A DNA stretch of 64,000 bases from Atopobium minutum. GTDB lineage: Bacteria; Actinomycetota; Coriobacteriia; Coriobacteriales; Atopobiaceae. Positions 9,825 through 19,473 of the stretch are shown one piece after another. The translations under genes and the position numbers were made by a program. Location of the stretch: NCBI GenBank assembly GCA_900105895.1, contig FNSH01000001.1, positions 1,189,501 to 1,253,500 of the forward strand, read 5' to 3'. The notes beneath the pieces are model-generated. The model did not search any database and was not told the DNA's origin. It was given only the letters and a program-made list of their open reading frames with translations. The number at the start of each line of letters is the position of its first letter. Positions within the stretch are counted from its first letter, which is position 1.

Positions 9825-9843
9825 TTTCACTTTTGCAGTGAAA
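9825..9843. promoter_or_regulatory. Inverted repeat upstream of the PRD regulator (possible operator)
   Basis: TTTCAC-N7-GTGAAA lies in the 275-bp divergent region between the PRD regulator and groES, about 60 bp before the regulator start. It could be an autoregulatory site. No CIRCE-type (TTAGCACTC-N9-GAGTGCTAA) or complete HAIR element is visible in this region. Confidence 0.3.
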
Positions 9844-10042
9844 TAATTTAATATGTGCGTGCATAGGAGAAAATCTAAGTGTGTCATATAGAGATTTTTC
9901 AAAATACTTGTGTATATTCGTGTGCGCTGGGTACTATCAACAACAGTAACAACGAAAGGCGGCAAGACAGTGGTTTTATTGGCCCATTGTTTTGTCTCAA
10001 CAGTCGAGCGCCCCTACCGGCGCAATGGAAGGAAGGCTCATA

Positions 10043-10333
10043 ATGAAGCTCAAGCCATTAGGTGATCGCATTTTGGTAAAGCCCGCTCCCAAGGAGGAGA
10101 AGACCTCCTCTGGCCTGTTTATCTCTAGCGGTGCTCAGGAAAAGCCTCAACAGGGCGAGGTTATCGCTGTAGGTGCTGGTAAGTATAACGATAAGGGCGA
10201 GCGTATTGCGCTTGATATTAAGCCTGGTGACCAAGTGTATTACGGCAAGTTTGGCGGCAATGAGGTCAAGATTGAGGGCGAGGATTATTTGCTGCTTCGC
10301 GCTGATGACATCTATGCAATCGTAGAAGAGTAA
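10043..10333 (+). CDS. groES: Co-chaperonin GroES
   Basis: A 96-residue Hsp10 that caps GroEL during protein folding in the cytoplasm. It shows the typical start MKLKPLGDRILVKP, a mobile loop (EEKTSSGLFI) and the end YLLLRADDIYAIVEE. ATG 10043 follows GGAAGG with good spacing; an in-frame upstream extension to 9992 is not conserved. groEL follows after 62 bp and is surely co-transcribed. The operon is wedged between two PTS-transketolase cassettes and has its own terminator. Confidence 0.97.
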   Translation: MKLKPLGDRILVKPAPKEEKTSSGLFISSGAQEKPQQGEVIAVGAGKYNDKGERIALDIKPGDQVYYGKFGGNEVKIEGEDYLLLRADDIYAIVEE

Positions 10334-10353
10334 TCAACAAGCTTGTCTTATAA

Positions 10354-12036
<1,683 letters not shown>

Positions 12037-12105
12037 GATCTGCTTAGTACCTCGTACGCAGCCCCGTGCACAAGCTTATATGCAGCTTGCTTTAGCACTC
12101 GTTTT

Positions 12106-12133
12106 AAGGACCCCATGGCAACATGGGGTCCTT
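12106..12133 (+). terminator. Rho-independent terminator of groES-groEL
   Basis: A perfect 12-bp stem (AAGGACCCCATG / CATGGGGTCCTT) with a GCAA tetraloop, followed by a T run up to 12137. A single TTAGCACTC half-site just upstream (12092-12100) has no partner. Confidence 0.95.
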
Positions 12134-12298
12134 TTTTGATAATTGTGTATGCCCTTACCGCGCTCATGCCCTTATCGTGCGTATATTCCTAACAACGTTC
12201 TTACCTTTTACCGGTTACGTGTCCACAAAATCTATACATAATGTTAAAATGCTTACGTTAACTAGAGCGATATAAACGAACGAGTGAAGTAGGTTACT

Positions 12299-12739
12299 GT
12301 GAAGGAAATGCTTAAGCTTGAAAACGTCCAGATCTTGCAGAGTGTTAAGGACTGGGAGCAATCCGTTTACGTTGCCGTGCAACCGCTGGTAGACGGTGGG
12401 TATGCAGAAGCTCGCTATATTGACGGCATTATCGCCAATGCAAAAGAACTTGGTCCCTACTTTGTTTTGTGCCCGGATCTGGCGTTGTTGCATGCTCGTC
12501 CCGAGCAGGGTGCGCTTAAGCAGCAGCTGGCGGTAACCGTTTTGCGTGAGCCTGTTCGCTTTAAGGAAGAGGGTCCCGATGTTCGTTTGCTGGTTACGCT
12601 GGTGGCAACAGATCCTGACTCTCACATTGATGTTATGCGTCAGCTTGCCATGATGTTTGGTGATCCTAACAACATTGCCAAGGTTGTTCAGGCGGCGTCT
12701 GAGCAGGAAATCTATAACCTCTTTATGGCGCAAGAGTAA
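12299..12739 (+). CDS. PTS EIIA component, ascorbate type, cassette 2
   Basis: A 146-residue PTS EIIA type-2 (mannitol/fructose/ascorbate) phosphocarrier. The probable phosphorylated histidine is His65 in LALLHARPE. It passes phosphate from HPr to the EIIB encoded at 14443. GTG 12299 is chosen because AGTAGG lies 6 bp upstream; the ATG at 12308 has poorer spacing. The stop codon is embedded in a 9-bp tandem repeat. It is the first gene of cassette 2, which has no regulator of its own. Confidence 0.88.
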   Translation: MKEMLKLENVQILQSVKDWEQSVYVAVQPLVDGGYAEARYIDGIIANAKELGPYFVLCPDLALLHARPEQGALKQQLAVTVLREPVRFKEEGPDVRLLVTLVATDPDSHIDVMRQLAMMFGDPNNIAKVVQAASEQEIYNLFMAQE

Positions 12740-12781
12740 CAAGAGTAACAAGAGTAACAAGAGTAATAAGAGTAATAAGAG
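12732..12781 (+). repeat. 9-bp tandem repeat spanning the EIIA stop codon
   Basis: About 5.6 copies of AAGAGTAAC/AAGAGTAAT in direct tandem. The unit is 9 bp, so the reading frame is kept and every unit carries the same GAG-TAA stop. Copy-number change by slippage would alter the 3' untranslated spacer to the EIIC gene but not the protein. Confidence 0.9.
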
Positions 12782-12883
12782 CTATTTGGTTTATTTTATT
12801 TTGGTCATTATTTGACGTAGCGGGCGTCAACAGTGATATGCATTGATGTATTTCTAGTAGCGAGTTTTATTTAAGGGGGAAAC

Positions 12884-14293
12884 ATGGCAATTGTAGATTT
12901 CTTTGTCAACATTTTGTCTACGCCAGCAATTCTTGTTGGTCTTCTCGCGCTTCTTGGTCTTGCACTTCAGGGCAAGCCTATCGAAGACATTGTAATGGGT
13001 ACTGTAAAGACCATTGTTGGTTTCTTGGTACTGTCCGCTGGTGCAGGCTTCTTACAGTCTGGTTCCTTGCTTGCTTTTGGTGAGGTTTTTAACTTTGCCT
13101 TTAACATGCAGGGCGTTGTTCCTAACAACGAGGCTGTTGTTTCCCTGGCTCTGGAGAAGTTTGGTTCCGATACCGCACTGATCATGTGTGTTGGCATGAT
13201 TCTTAACCTGGTATTGGCTCGCTTCTCCCGCATGCGCTACATCTTCTTGACCGGCCATCATACGCTGTATATGGCTTGCATGCTTGCTGTTATTTTGTCC
13301 ATTGGCGGCCTGTCTGGCGCACAGCTCATCATTGCTGGCGGCTGCTTGCTTGCTTTTATCATGGTTGTATCTCCCGCTTACTGCCAGCCTACTTTTAAGA
13401 AGGTAACCGGTACCGACGGTGTTGCTCTTGGTCACTTTGGTGGCATTGGCTATGCTTTGGCTGGTTTGGTTGGTAAGGGATTTAAGGGCAGCAAGTCTAC
13501 AGAGGACCTTAAGTTCCCTAAGCGCCTTATCTTCTTGCGTGACACCACGGTTTCTATTTCTATCACCATGATGGTGCTGTTTGTAGTTATTACCGGCATC
13601 GCCGTTGCTAAGGGTATTCTTACCGCAGATCCCACTCAGTTTGCACACCTCAATGACCTGCTTAACGTTGGTACTGAGACTCACGTTAACTGGATTGTAT
13701 GGGCTTTAACCGCAGGCATGAGCTTTGCCGGTGGCGTGTACATCATCTTGTCTGGCGTTCGTCTGATCGTGGGCGAGATAGTTCCTGCATTTAAGGGCAT
13801 TGCCGAGAAGCTCGTTCCTGGTGCTATTCCTGCTATCGACTGCCCCGTTGCATATCCCTATGCTCCTAACGCAGTAATCATTGGTTTCTTGACCTCTTTT
13901 GTTGCGGGCATCGTTGGCCTTTTGGTGCTTACCGGCATCAACGGTGCTATTCCCGTAGCACTCATTCTTCCGGGTGTTGTACCTCACTTCTTCTGTGGCG
14001 CAACCGCAGGTGTCTTTGGCAACGCAGAAGGTGGCCTCAAGGGCTGCGTAGCCGGTGCTTTTGTACATGGTCTTCTCATCACTTTCTTGCCTGCAATTTG
14101 CATGCCTGTATTTACGGCGCTTGGCTTTACCTCCGCCACCTTCTCTGATGCCGACTTCTCTTGGATGGGCATTTTGTTTGGCAACGTAGCACAAAGCGTT
14201 CAGGGCACGGCGTTGATGATTATCTGCATTGCCGTATTCTGTGCGCCCATTGTGTATAACTTTGTTGCACCTAAGAAGGATGCTGCTCAGTAA
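12884..14293 (+). CDS. PTS EIIC component, ascorbate (UlaA) family, cassette 2
   Basis: A 469-residue polytopic permease subunit similar in layout to the cassette 1 EIIC. It has LLALLGLALQGKPIEDIV near the N-terminus, the LTGHHTLYMACM loop, the ILSGVRLIVGEIVPAFKGI segment and FFCGATAGVFGNAEGG near the C-terminus. It imports an ascorbate-like or keto-sugar substrate with EIIA and EIIB of the same operon. AAGGGGGAAAC precedes ATG 12884. The C-terminus ends KKDAAQ, and imperfect copies of this motif continue in frame beyond the stop codon, which suggests a recently shortened tail. Confidence 0.93.
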   Translation: MAIVDFFVNILSTPAILVGLLALLGLALQGKPIEDIVMGTVKTIVGFLVLSAGAGFLQSGSLLAFGEVFNFAFNMQGVVPNNEAVVSLALEKFGSDTALIMCVGMILNLVLARFSRMRYIFLTGHHTLYMACMLAVILSIGGLSGAQLIIAGGCLLAFIMVVSPAYCQPTFKKVTGTDGVALGHFGGIGYALAGLVGKGFKGSKSTEDLKFPKRLIFLRDTTVSISITMMVLFVVITGIAVAKGILTADPTQFAHLNDLLNVGTETHVNWIVWALTAGMSFAGGVYIILSGVRLIVGEIVPAFKGIAEKLVPGAIPAIDCPVAYPYAPNAVIIGFLTSFVAGIVGLLVLTGINGAIPVALILPGVVPHFFCGATAGVFGNAEGGLKGCVAGAFVHGLLITFLPAICMPVFTALGFTSATFSDADFSWMGILFGNVAQSVQGTALMIICIAVFCAPIVYNFVAPKKDAAQ

Positions 14294-14335
14294 GACAAGA
14301 ACGCTGCTCAGTCAAAGAAAGATGCTGTTCAGCAG
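14273..14335 (+). repeat. Degenerate 21-bp tandem repeat across the EIIC stop codon
   Basis: Three imperfect 21-bp units encode KKDAAQ-stop, DKNAAQS and KKDAVQQ in one frame. The stop (TAA 14291-14293) occupies the position where the second unit has TCA, so one base change could have created it. Without it the frame would run 24 more codons to TAG at 14366-14368. Confidence 0.75.
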
Positions 14336-14370
14336 GAAAAATTGTTTGATGGTTCTATAATGAGTTAGCA

Positions 14371-14401
14371 CGTTTGCCGGGGCACGCGGTCCCGGCAAAC
14401 G
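14371..14401 (+). other. Intercistronic hairpin between EIIC and EIIB
   Basis: An 11-bp perfect GC-rich stem (CGTTTGCCGGG / CCCGGCAAACG) with a 9-nt loop and no following T run. It probably stabilises or separates the flanking messages rather than terminating. Confidence 0.75.
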
Positions 14402-14442
14402 ATGTATTGTGTTGCACGTCTGCTCACACAAAGGAGTGAAGC

Positions 14443-14730
14443 ATGAAGGTATCTAAGATTATGTGCGCCTGCGGTTCCGGTTTGGGCTCAAGCCTTATGG
14501 TAGAAATGAACATTCAGGATGTTCTTAAGAAGATGGGTATTGAAGGCATTTCTGTATCCCACTCCACTACCTCCGATGTAAAGCCTGGCGCTGCAGATTT
14601 GTTTGTTGTTGGTCGCGATCTGGCAGACTTTATCAAGGATGTTCCTGAGGAGCAGATTATTGTGCTGCAGAACATCATTGACAAGAACGAGCTGGAAGAG
14701 AAGCTTCGCGAGAAGAACATCGAGGCGTAA
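14443..14730 (+). CDS. PTS EIIB component, ascorbate type, cassette 2
   Basis: A 95-residue phosphocarrier with the active-site motif ACGSGLGSSLM; Cys10 is the likely phosphorylated residue. AAAGGAG precedes ATG 14443. It is the third PTS gene of cassette 2. It is separated from EIIC by a strong hairpin and from the transketolase genes by another, so its expression may differ from that of its neighbours. Confidence 0.92.
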   Translation: MKVSKIMCACGSGLGSSLMVEMNIQDVLKKMGIEGISVSHSTTSDVKPGAADLFVVGRDLADFIKDVPEEQIIVLQNIIDKNELEEKLREKNIEA

Positions 14731-14765
14731 GCACACGGTCGCCCACAGCCAGTCTTGTAGTACAC

Positions 14766-14796
14766 ATGCGCTGTAGGGCACGTTCCTACGGCGCAT
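14766..14796 (+). terminator. Terminator-like hairpin between EIIB and transketolase genes
   Basis: A 12-bp stem with one G-U pair (ATGCGCTGTAGG / CCTACGGCGCAT) is followed by TTATTTT. It resembles a weak intrinsic terminator or attenuator inside the operon. The Shine-Dalgarno of the next gene lies just beyond it. Confidence 0.6.
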
Positions 14797-14813
14797 TTAT
14801 TTTGGAGATGTGC

Positions 14814-15668
14814 ATGGATCAAAAAGAGTTTGATGAGCTTTCATTGTTTTGCGTAAAGCTTCGTAGAGATATTCTTCAGATGCTTATGGCCGTTGGTTCC
14901 GGCCATCTAGGCGGTTCTATGTCTATTGTTGAGCTTATGAGTGTGTTGTATGGCAAGCATTTGAGGTACGATGCGTCCAATCCGAGCTGGGAGGATCGTG
15001 ACCGCGTCGTGCTTTCTAAAGGCCACGCTGGTCCCGCTTGGTATGCTACCTTGGCCGAGAAGGGATTTTTTGACACAGAGATGCTCCTTACCCTTAATCA
15101 GGGTGGGACCAAGCTGCCTTCTCATCCAGACCGCATCAAAACACCCGGTGTAGATATGACCACCGGCTCTCTTGGGCAGGGTACATCTACTGCAGCTGGT
15201 ATTGCCACTGCTCTGCGCATGAAGGGCTCTGACAGGCGCGTATACCTCATTGTGGGGGACGGCGAGCTTAATGAAGGTCAGTGCTGGGAAGCCTTCCAAT
15301 ATATTGCAGCCAATAAGCTTAACAACTGCATTGTTATTGTCGATTGGAACAAGCGCCAGCTTGATGGGGCACTTGAAGAGGTCATACCGTCCTTTGACAT
15401 TGCAAAGAAGCTGGAAGCCTTTGGGTTTGCAACACAGCAGGTTAATGGCCAGGATCTAAATGCTGTGGATGAAGCACTTACCCGTGCCGAGAATATCACA
15501 GGGTCGGCTGTAGCCATTGTTTTGGATACCGTTAAGGGTGCAGGCATTCCGTTTTTTGAGACCTATGCAGGTAACCACTCTGTGAAGTTTGCTGTTCCTG
15601 AGGTGAAACATGCTGCAGAAGAAGCGCTGGCTCAATACAAAAAAATTCTAGAGGGGAGTGAGGCCTAA
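14814..15668 (+). CDS. Transketolase N-terminal (TPP-binding) subunit, cassette 2
   Basis: A 284-residue TPP-binding half of a split transketolase. It carries GSGHLGGSMS, SKGHAGPAWYA, TTGSLGQGTSTAAG and the TPP/Mg motif GDGELNEGQCWEA. ATG 14814 is preceded by TTGGAGATG; an in-frame ATG at 14766 lies inside a hairpin and is not plausible. The downstream partner gene overlaps by one base (TAATG). The protein should pair with the 15668-16627 product, and its loops differ from those of cassettes 1 and 5, arguing for a different sugar phosphate. Confidence 0.92.
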   Translation: MDQKEFDELSLFCVKLRRDILQMLMAVGSGHLGGSMSIVELMSVLYGKHLRYDASNPSWEDRDRVVLSKGHAGPAWYATLAEKGFFDTEMLLTLNQGGTKLPSHPDRIKTPGVDMTTGSLGQGTSTAAGIATALRMKGSDRRVYLIVGDGELNEGQCWEAFQYIAANKLNNCIVIVDWNKRQLDGALEEVIPSFDIAKKLEAFGFATQQVNGQDLNAVDEALTRAENITGSAVAIVLDTVKGAGIPFFETYAGNHSVKFAVPEVKHAAEEALAQYKKILEGSEA

Positions 15669-16627
15669 TGTTTAGTCTGGTTACAGATCGTGGTATGAAC
15701 TCTCCTGAACTGAGAGCGGTTGTAGTAAATACACTGCAAGATCTTATGAAGACCAACGACGCTGTTGTGGCGCTTGAGGCAGATCTTGGCGGCGCCTCTG
15801 GCTTTACTAAGATTGCACAGTCAAATCCCAACCGCTTTGTTCAGTGCGGTATTTCTGAGGCCAATATGGTGGGTGTTGCCGCGGGCATGAGTACGCTTGG
15901 TTTTAAGCCTTTTATGCATTCGTTTGGCCCATTTGTATCTCGTCGCGTGTTTGACCAGGTGTTTTTATCGGGCGGATATGCGCATAACACGATTAATATT
16001 TACGGTTCTGATCCTGGATTTTGTGCCGGCACCAATGGCGGCACCCATACCACGTGGGAAGATGTTGCACTCATGCGTACCATTCCCGGCGCGGTGGTAT
16101 GCGATGCCGCAGATGCAACGCAGCTGGATTGGATTATCCGCAGGTTTGCAGAGCTTGAGGGCGTGCATTATGTTCGCGCAAACCGCAAGGCAGTGCGCGA
16201 TGTGTACGAGGCTGGTTCTACCTTTGAGCTGGGCAAGGGCAACATTGTGCGTAAAGGCAGCGATGTGCTTATCATTGCTGCAGGCCAGCTGGTAAGCGAA
16301 GCTCTGGACGTTGCGGAGACACTGGAGCAACAGGGCATTTCTGCAGAGGTTGTAGACATGTTTTGCATCAAGCCTTTGGATGAGAAGCTCGTGCTAAGTG
16401 AGGCTGCTGGCAAAAAAGCGGTGGTTACTTTTGAAAACCACGGAGTTATTGGTGGTTTGGGTGATGCTGTTGCGGCAGTCCTAGCAGAAAATGGCGTGGC
16501 TGTGCCCTTTAAACGTCATGGTGTGGTAGAGAGCTTTGGCCAAGTTGGCAGCCCTGATTACCTACAGAAGACGTTTAAGCTGACAGCAAATGATTTGCTC
16601 GATACCATTACGACCCTACTTGCATAG
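15668..16627 (+). CDS. Transketolase C-terminal subunit, cassette 2
   Basis: A 319-residue pyrimidine-binding/C-terminal half of a split transketolase. It has VALEADLGGASG, the catalytic-glutamate region CGISEANMVGVAAG, and ENHGVIGGLGDAVA in the C-terminal domain. The substrate loop reads GTNGGTHTTWED in place of the usual GEDGPTHQP, and the FGPFVSRRVFDQVF segment replaces the F-x-x-F-AxRA-x-xQIR pattern. It overlaps its partner by one base and is therefore translationally coupled. It is the last gene of cassette 2. Confidence 0.9.
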   Translation: MFSLVTDRGMNSPELRAVVVNTLQDLMKTNDAVVALEADLGGASGFTKIAQSNPNRFVQCGISEANMVGVAAGMSTLGFKPFMHSFGPFVSRRVFDQVFLSGGYAHNTINIYGSDPGFCAGTNGGTHTTWEDVALMRTIPGAVVCDAADATQLDWIIRRFAELEGVHYVRANRKAVRDVYEAGSTFELGKGNIVRKGSDVLIIAAGQLVSEALDVAETLEQQGISAEVVDMFCIKPLDEKLVLSEAAGKKAVVTFENHGVIGGLGDAVAAVLAENGVAVPFKRHGVVESFGQVGSPDYLQKTFKLTANDLLDTITTLLA

Positions 16628-16676
16628 CTAGCTGTAGGAGCCCTGTTTATCTCATCTTTAATATACGTCTTGGAGT

Positions 16677-16718
16677 ACACGTCCTAGAGTCGGTTGATCT
16701 TCCAGCTCTAGGACGTGT
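16677..16718 (+). terminator. Terminator of cassette 2
   Basis: A perfect 13-bp inverted repeat (ACACGTCCTAGAG / CTCTAGGACGTGT) with a 16-nt loop. The plus-strand tail is T-containing but not a pure run (TGTATTGG). It lies between the end of cassette 2 and the convergent SorC-type gene and could serve both. Confidence 0.65.
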
Positions 16719-16776
16719 TGTATTGGATTGGCTTTAGGTAATGCAACTTTAGCCGTATTAATTCATGCAATCAGTT

Positions 16777-17727
16777 TTAGAACTCTATGTTATTGATTTT
16801 TGCGATTTCATCTGCAAGGCTTTCACTAATTACAATTTCGTCAAGTACTTCGTGCTTTAGAAGCGCGGTAGTGGGCAAAGCCTTTTCTTTATCGGAGGCA
16901 ACTGCAAAGACACATCCAATATTTTTTAAATCAGATAAACTTAAGCCAATCATTTTATTGGCAATAGGGGATTCAGTGGCATGCATGTCCTTATCAAAGA
17001 AAGTGGTAAGAATATCTCCACACGCTCCCTCACGATTGAGATCCTTAAGATCGCCATTGCTTAAATAACCAAGGTCCAAATAATTTTTATTAGTAAAAGG
17101 ATTGCCAATACCTACAACTGCAATATCTACCTTCTTTGCTTTGGTGAGAATTGTACGCACTAATTCACTGCGTATGAAGGCTTCTTTATCTTCAAGACTA
17201 TCAGCCACTGCTGGTGCATAAAGGTATTCAGCTCTGCAATTTTGTTTTTGAGCAAGACGAAAGGCAAGAAGGTTTGAGTGAATTTCTATATCAAAAAATC
17301 CAGCCCCGCCAATCATGGGAATGACTGAAAGTTGAGGATTATTGTTATAGCTAAAGGCATCAATTACAGCTCGTAAAGAAGTTCCCCATCCAAGACCAAT
17401 GCTTGAAACAGAAGGGAGCTTTGCCTCCAAAAGACGAGCGCCCAGTTCACCCACTGCCTCTTTAGGATTATTGATATTTCCATTAGTAGATACAATATGT
17501 ATTTTTGTATGAGTAAACACTGCACTAAGCTTCCGCTTTTTATCAAGCGTGATTTTATCTGGATGTTGGATTCGTATTTCGACAATTCTTTCCTCTTTGG
17601 CTTCTGCAAGTAGACTGTTAACAGTAGGTCTAGAAATACCGAGTTCACGAGCAATATCAGTTTTTGTGCGATCTTCCTCATAGAACATCACAGCAATTTT
17701 TACGAGCAATTCGTCCCGATTGTACAT
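16777..17727 (-). CDS. SorC/DeoR-type sugar-binding transcriptional regulator, cassette 3
   Basis: A 316-residue regulator with an N-terminal helix-turn-helix (KTDIARELGISRPTVNSLL, residues about 18-36) and a SorC-type sugar-phosphate-binding domain (ISSIGLGWGTS-like phosphate loop near residue 110, later VVGIGNPF). Such proteins form tetramers that bind promoters in response to a phosphorylated sugar. It is divergent from the cassette 3 operon, and a 16-bp palindrome lies between them, so it most likely controls that operon. GGAGCGTCGGGGG precedes ATG 17727. Confidence 0.88.
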   Translation of the reverse strand: MYNRDELLVKIAVMFYEEDRTKTDIARELGISRPTVNSLLAEAKEERIVEIRIQHPDKITLDKKRKLSAVFTHTKIHIVSTNGNINNPKEAVGELGARLLEAKLPSVSSIGLGWGTSLRAVIDAFSYNNNPQLSVIPMIGGAGFFDIEIHSNLLAFRLAQKQNCRAEYLYAPAVADSLEDKEAFIRSELVRTILTKAKKVDIAVVGIGNPFTNKNYLDLGYLSNGDLKDLNREGACGDILTTFFDKDMHATESPIANKMIGLSLSDLKNIGCVFAVASDKEKALPTTALLKHEVLDEIVISESLADEIAKINNIEF

Positions 17728-17764
17728 CCCCCGACGCTCCTTTAAAGAAAATATCTTTTCTATA

Positions 17765-17799
17765 TTTTACAAATGTAAAACCTTACTCCATTTGTAAAA
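17765..17799. promoter_or_regulatory. Probable SorC-type operator
   Basis: TTTTACA-AA-TGTAAAA (17765-17780) is a perfect palindrome with 7-bp arms. A second copy of its 10-bp half, ATTTGTAAAA, stands at 17790-17799 in inverted orientation. The sites lie in the 138-bp divergent region between the SorC-type regulator and the lactonase-like gene. Confidence 0.6.
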
Positions 17800-17865
17800 A
17801 AATCCTTGTGAATGTAGTAGTTCGATGTTATTGTTTAATCATAACCGATAAAGAGGAGGACAATA

Positions 17866-18798
17866 ATGGCAGTTGGAAAGGTACGTACAGTCTTAGGTGA
17901 TATTGATCCTGAGCAAATGGGATATACCCTCTCGCACGAGCATATTTTGACGCATCCGCAAGGTGGTGGCGAGAAGGATAACGCCGATCATATTCTGGAC
18001 AGTTTCCCCAAGGCACTTGAAATGCTAAATATTTTTAAAGCATCTGGTGGAGGCACCATAGTTGAGGCAACTCCTGAAACATGGGGACGTGACGTTCCTG
18101 GCTTGTACCTTGCATCTAAAACTACAGGCGTGCATGTGATTGCCTGTACTGGCTACATGAATCAGGACAGCGGTATGACCGAGAGAGAAGATCATCTTAC
18201 TATTGATGATATTGCTGAGGTTGAGCACAAAGATATCACCGAGGGTATGGATGGTACGTTTGTTAAAGCTGGTTGGGTTAAATGTGGAACTTCTTACTGT
18301 CACATCACGCCTAATGAGGAGAAGGCTATTCGTGCTGGAGCACGGGTAGCAAAAGAAACTGGTGTTGTATTGCATTCTCACACCACAACCGGAACCATGG
18401 GTCTTGAAATTCTTGACATTCTTAAGGAAGAAAATTTTGATCCTAGCCGTATGATTCTTGCACACATTGATCGTTTCCCTGATCTGTGGTATCACCGTCG
18501 TCTTCTTGAGACTGGTTGCAACCTTATTTACGATGGACCTGGTAAAGCGAAGTATTATCCTGATCAACTTCGCGTTGATTTACTTAAGCAGCTCGTAGCT
18601 GATGGTTTTGAAGATCAGATTATGCTTTCCAACGACATGGGTCGTCGTTCTCATCATACCGTTTATGGTGGTGGACCTGGCTTTACCTTTATCAAAGAGA
18701 AATTTATTCCTCGCCTTATTGATGAAGGTCTTTCCCAAGAAGTTGTGGATAAGTTTATGTATAAGAATCCACAACGCGTTTACGCGATGATTAAATAG
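17866..18798 (+). CDS. Phosphotriesterase-family protein, likely phospho-sugar lactonase
   Basis: A 310-residue TIM-barrel metal hydrolase of the PTE/PHP family (COG1735-like). The binuclear metal site is visible: HEH at residues 24-26, the candidate carbamylated lysine in FVKAGWVKCG, histidines in VLHSHTTTG and LAHIDRFPD, and the aspartate in LSNDMGRRSHH. Some members of this family hydrolyse 5-phosphorylated pentonolactones. At the head of an Ula-like operon it is well placed to open a phosphorylated lactone, taking the role that UlaG has in Escherichia coli. This assignment is inferred from context. AAGAGGAGG precedes ATG 17866. Confidence 0.85.
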   Translation: MAVGKVRTVLGDIDPEQMGYTLSHEHILTHPQGGGEKDNADHILDSFPKALEMLNIFKASGGGTIVEATPETWGRDVPGLYLASKTTGVHVIACTGYMNQDSGMTEREDHLTIDDIAEVEHKDITEGMDGTFVKAGWVKCGTSYCHITPNEEKAIRAGARVAKETGVVLHSHTTTGTMGLEILDILKEENFDPSRMILAHIDRFPDLWYHRRLLETGCNLIYDGPGKAKYYPDQLRVDLLKQLVADGFEDQIMLSNDMGRRSHHTVYGGGPGFTFIKEKFIPRLIDEGLSQEVVDKFMYKNPQRVYAMIK

Positions 18799-18807
18799 GT
18801 GGATATA

Positions 18808-19473
18808 ATGCCAAAACTTCAAGCAGCTTTTGATTTGGTTGATCTTGATCAAGCCCTCGCTATTGCTACCACTATTGTAGATGCTGTTGACATCATTGAA
18901 GCGGGTACAGTGCTTGTGATTGAAAACGGTTTAGATAGTGTACGTAAATTGCGCGCCATGCTTCCAGAAGCAATCATTCTTGCCGATATCCGCATTATCA
19001 AAGCTGGTGGTAAGCTTGCAAAGATGGCTTATGAAGCAGGTGCAGATATTGTCACCATTATGAGTGATGCTACAAAGGATACGTTTGAAGCGGTATTAAA
19101 TGAGAAGCAAGCTGTGCCTAATCGTGATGTATTCATTGAAATTAATGATAGATATACCGAAGAAGAGCTTGAGTACTGGCTTGAAATTGGCTTTACCAAC
19201 ATTATTTTTCATCGAGCAAGTGAAGTTGTTGCTGAGCACAAAGAGTGGTGTACACGCGATTTCGATGAAATTAATCGTCTAAATCATCTTGGGTTTTCAG
19301 TCTATGTGACTGGGGGTATCGAACCTGATGACATCGCGAAGTTTAGCGGTGTTTCGGTTGGTGGTTTTATTGTTGGTCGTTCCATTACACAGAATGAAGA
19401 CCCCAGTAAAGCTGCCTGTAATTATGCCATACAGCTCAGCGAGAATTTCTCGTGTGAACCATGTGTACTCTAG
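18808..19473 (+). CDS. 3-keto-L-gulonate-6-phosphate decarboxylase-like protein (OMPDC superfamily, altered motif)
   Basis: A 221-residue (beta/alpha)8 protein of the KGPDC/HPS group. Residues matching the UlaD metal and substrate site include Asp9, Glu31, Asp60 and the Arg in FHRASE. However, the hallmark DxKxxD motif reads DIRIIK here (Asp60, Arg62, Lys65), so the catalytic Lys and the second Asp are both replaced. The operon context predicts decarboxylation of a 3-keto-hexonate 6-phosphate to L-xylulose 5-phosphate, yet the altered motif leaves room for a different reaction. ATG 18808 has AGGTGG at the right distance; GTG 18799 directly after the previous stop is less likely. It overlaps the next gene by 13 bp. 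Confidence 0.8.
   Translation: MPKLQAAFDLVDLDQALAIATTIVDAVDIIEAGTVLVIENGLDSVRKLRAMLPEAIILADIRIIKAGGKLAKMAYEAGADIVTIMSDATKDTFEAVLNEKQAVPNRDVFIEINDRYTEEELEYWLEIGFTNIIFHRASEVVAEHKEWCTRDFDEINRLNHLGFSVYVTGGIEPDDIAKFSGVSVGGFIVGRSITQNEDPSKAACNYAIQLSENFSCEPCVL

Noticed and set aside
12092..12100. TTAGCACTC, half of a CIRCE heat-shock operator
   Set aside because: It lies downstream of groEL without the inverted second half, so it is unlikely to be functional.
12732..12781. Short regular repeats considered as a CRISPR array
   Set aside because: The 9-bp units have no spacers and there are no cas genes in the window.
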